From Amorphochlora amoebiformis (taxonomy: Eukaryota; Cercozoa; Chlorarachniophyceae): DNA of 64,000 nt. Each line of letters begins with the position of its first letter. Position 1 is the stretch's first letter. Made by a program: the position numbers and the translations under genes. The stretch spans positions 1,116,001-1,180,000 of the forward strand of contig BAAHQB010000029.1 of the NCBI GenBank assembly GCA_054601695.1. The letters run 5' to 3'. The notes under the pieces are model-generated. The model was not told the origin of the DNA and did no database searches. It worked only from the letters and a program-made list of their open reading frames with translations. Shown here piece by piece: positions 63,765-64,000 of this stretch.

Positions 63765-63970
63765 GCTATGACCATGTTTCCATGTTACCATGTTTTCATG
63801 GTTCCATGTTTCCATGCTTCCATGTTTCTATGGTTCCATGTTACCATGTTTTCAAGTTTCCGCTTCCATGTTTCCATGTTTCCATGGTTCCATGTTTCCA
63901 TGTTTCCATGGTTCCATGTTTCCATGTTTCCATGGTTCCATGTTTCCATGTTTCCATGTTTCCATGGTTT
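63765..63970. repeat. CCATGTTT(C) minisatellite
   Basis: Units of TTCCATGTTTCCATGGTTCC. The plus-strand Met/Phe/His open frame to the end of the window is the repeat in translation. Confidence 0.93.
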
Positions 63971-64000
63971 CCTACTCTACCGTGGCTAATTCACGTGCGT

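Overview
This looks like animal (or close animal relative) nuclear DNA, in an unusually repeat-swollen region. Evidence: spliceosomal GT-AG introns, TTAGGG-type repeats, and genes I read by eye as EXOC7/Exo70, TCEANC2, RIF1, two C2H2 zinc-finger proteins, an alpha/beta hydrolase and fragments of others. I cannot name the species. Nearly all long open frames made of alternating Ile and Tyr are translations of (TA)n microsatellite and are not genes. Real coding sequence is split into short exons (17 bp to 1.65 kb), each sitting as an island between (TA)n arrays. I found exons by requiring splice signals, matching phases and protein-family patterns. The total coding lengths of five multi-exon genes come out in frame. 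No homology search was run.

Layout, left to right. 1-13.1 kb: N-terminal exons of an EXOC7-like gene on the minus strand, continuing off the left edge; its introns carry the telomere-like TTAGGG/TTAGGC arrays. 13.8-22.8 kb: a plus-strand gene with a proline-rich and charged N-terminal part and three C2H2 fingers. 22.8-25.0 kb: minisatellites. 25.07-25.55 kb: three minus-strand exons of a possible SGNH-type hydrolase tail. 25.6-26.7 kb: CTAG-rich spacer. 26.8-27.7 kb: a complete minus-strand gene for a 142-residue two-helix membrane protein. 28.1-38.0 kb: a complete plus-strand TCEANC2 gene, divergent from the previous one. 38.0-39.6 kb: CTAG/TACGTA-rich convergent spacer. 39.6-46.24 kb: a complete minus-strand seven-finger C2H2 gene. 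46.46-55.32 kb: a plus-strand RIF1-like gene, about 220 bp from the zinc-finger start. 55.3-56 kb: another CTAG-rich 3' spacer. 57.08-63.69 kb: a minus-strand alpha/beta-hydrolase-like gene, 5' end uncertain. 63.7-64.0 kb: a CCATGTTT minisatellite.

The most unusual signal is a repeated relationship between minisatellites and splice sites. At more than a dozen introns in five genes, the tandem repeat in the intron is made of copies of the adjacent exon-intron junction: intron tail plus exon start at acceptors, exon end plus intron head at donors. The copies often still contain the AG or GT and are separated by (TA)n. I call these junction echo arrays. In TCEANC2 the donor echo has a 45-bp unit that keeps the reading frame, so use of later donors would add about 15 residues per unit. 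Two other patterns stand out: (TA)n marks introns while the divergent promoters lack it, and CTAG-rich DNA marks the 3' sides of genes.

The genes do not form an operon or a shared pathway. They are ordinary housekeeping or regulatory genes (exocytosis, transcription elongation, replication timing/DNA repair, transcription factors, a hydrolase) arranged as divergent and convergent neighbours.
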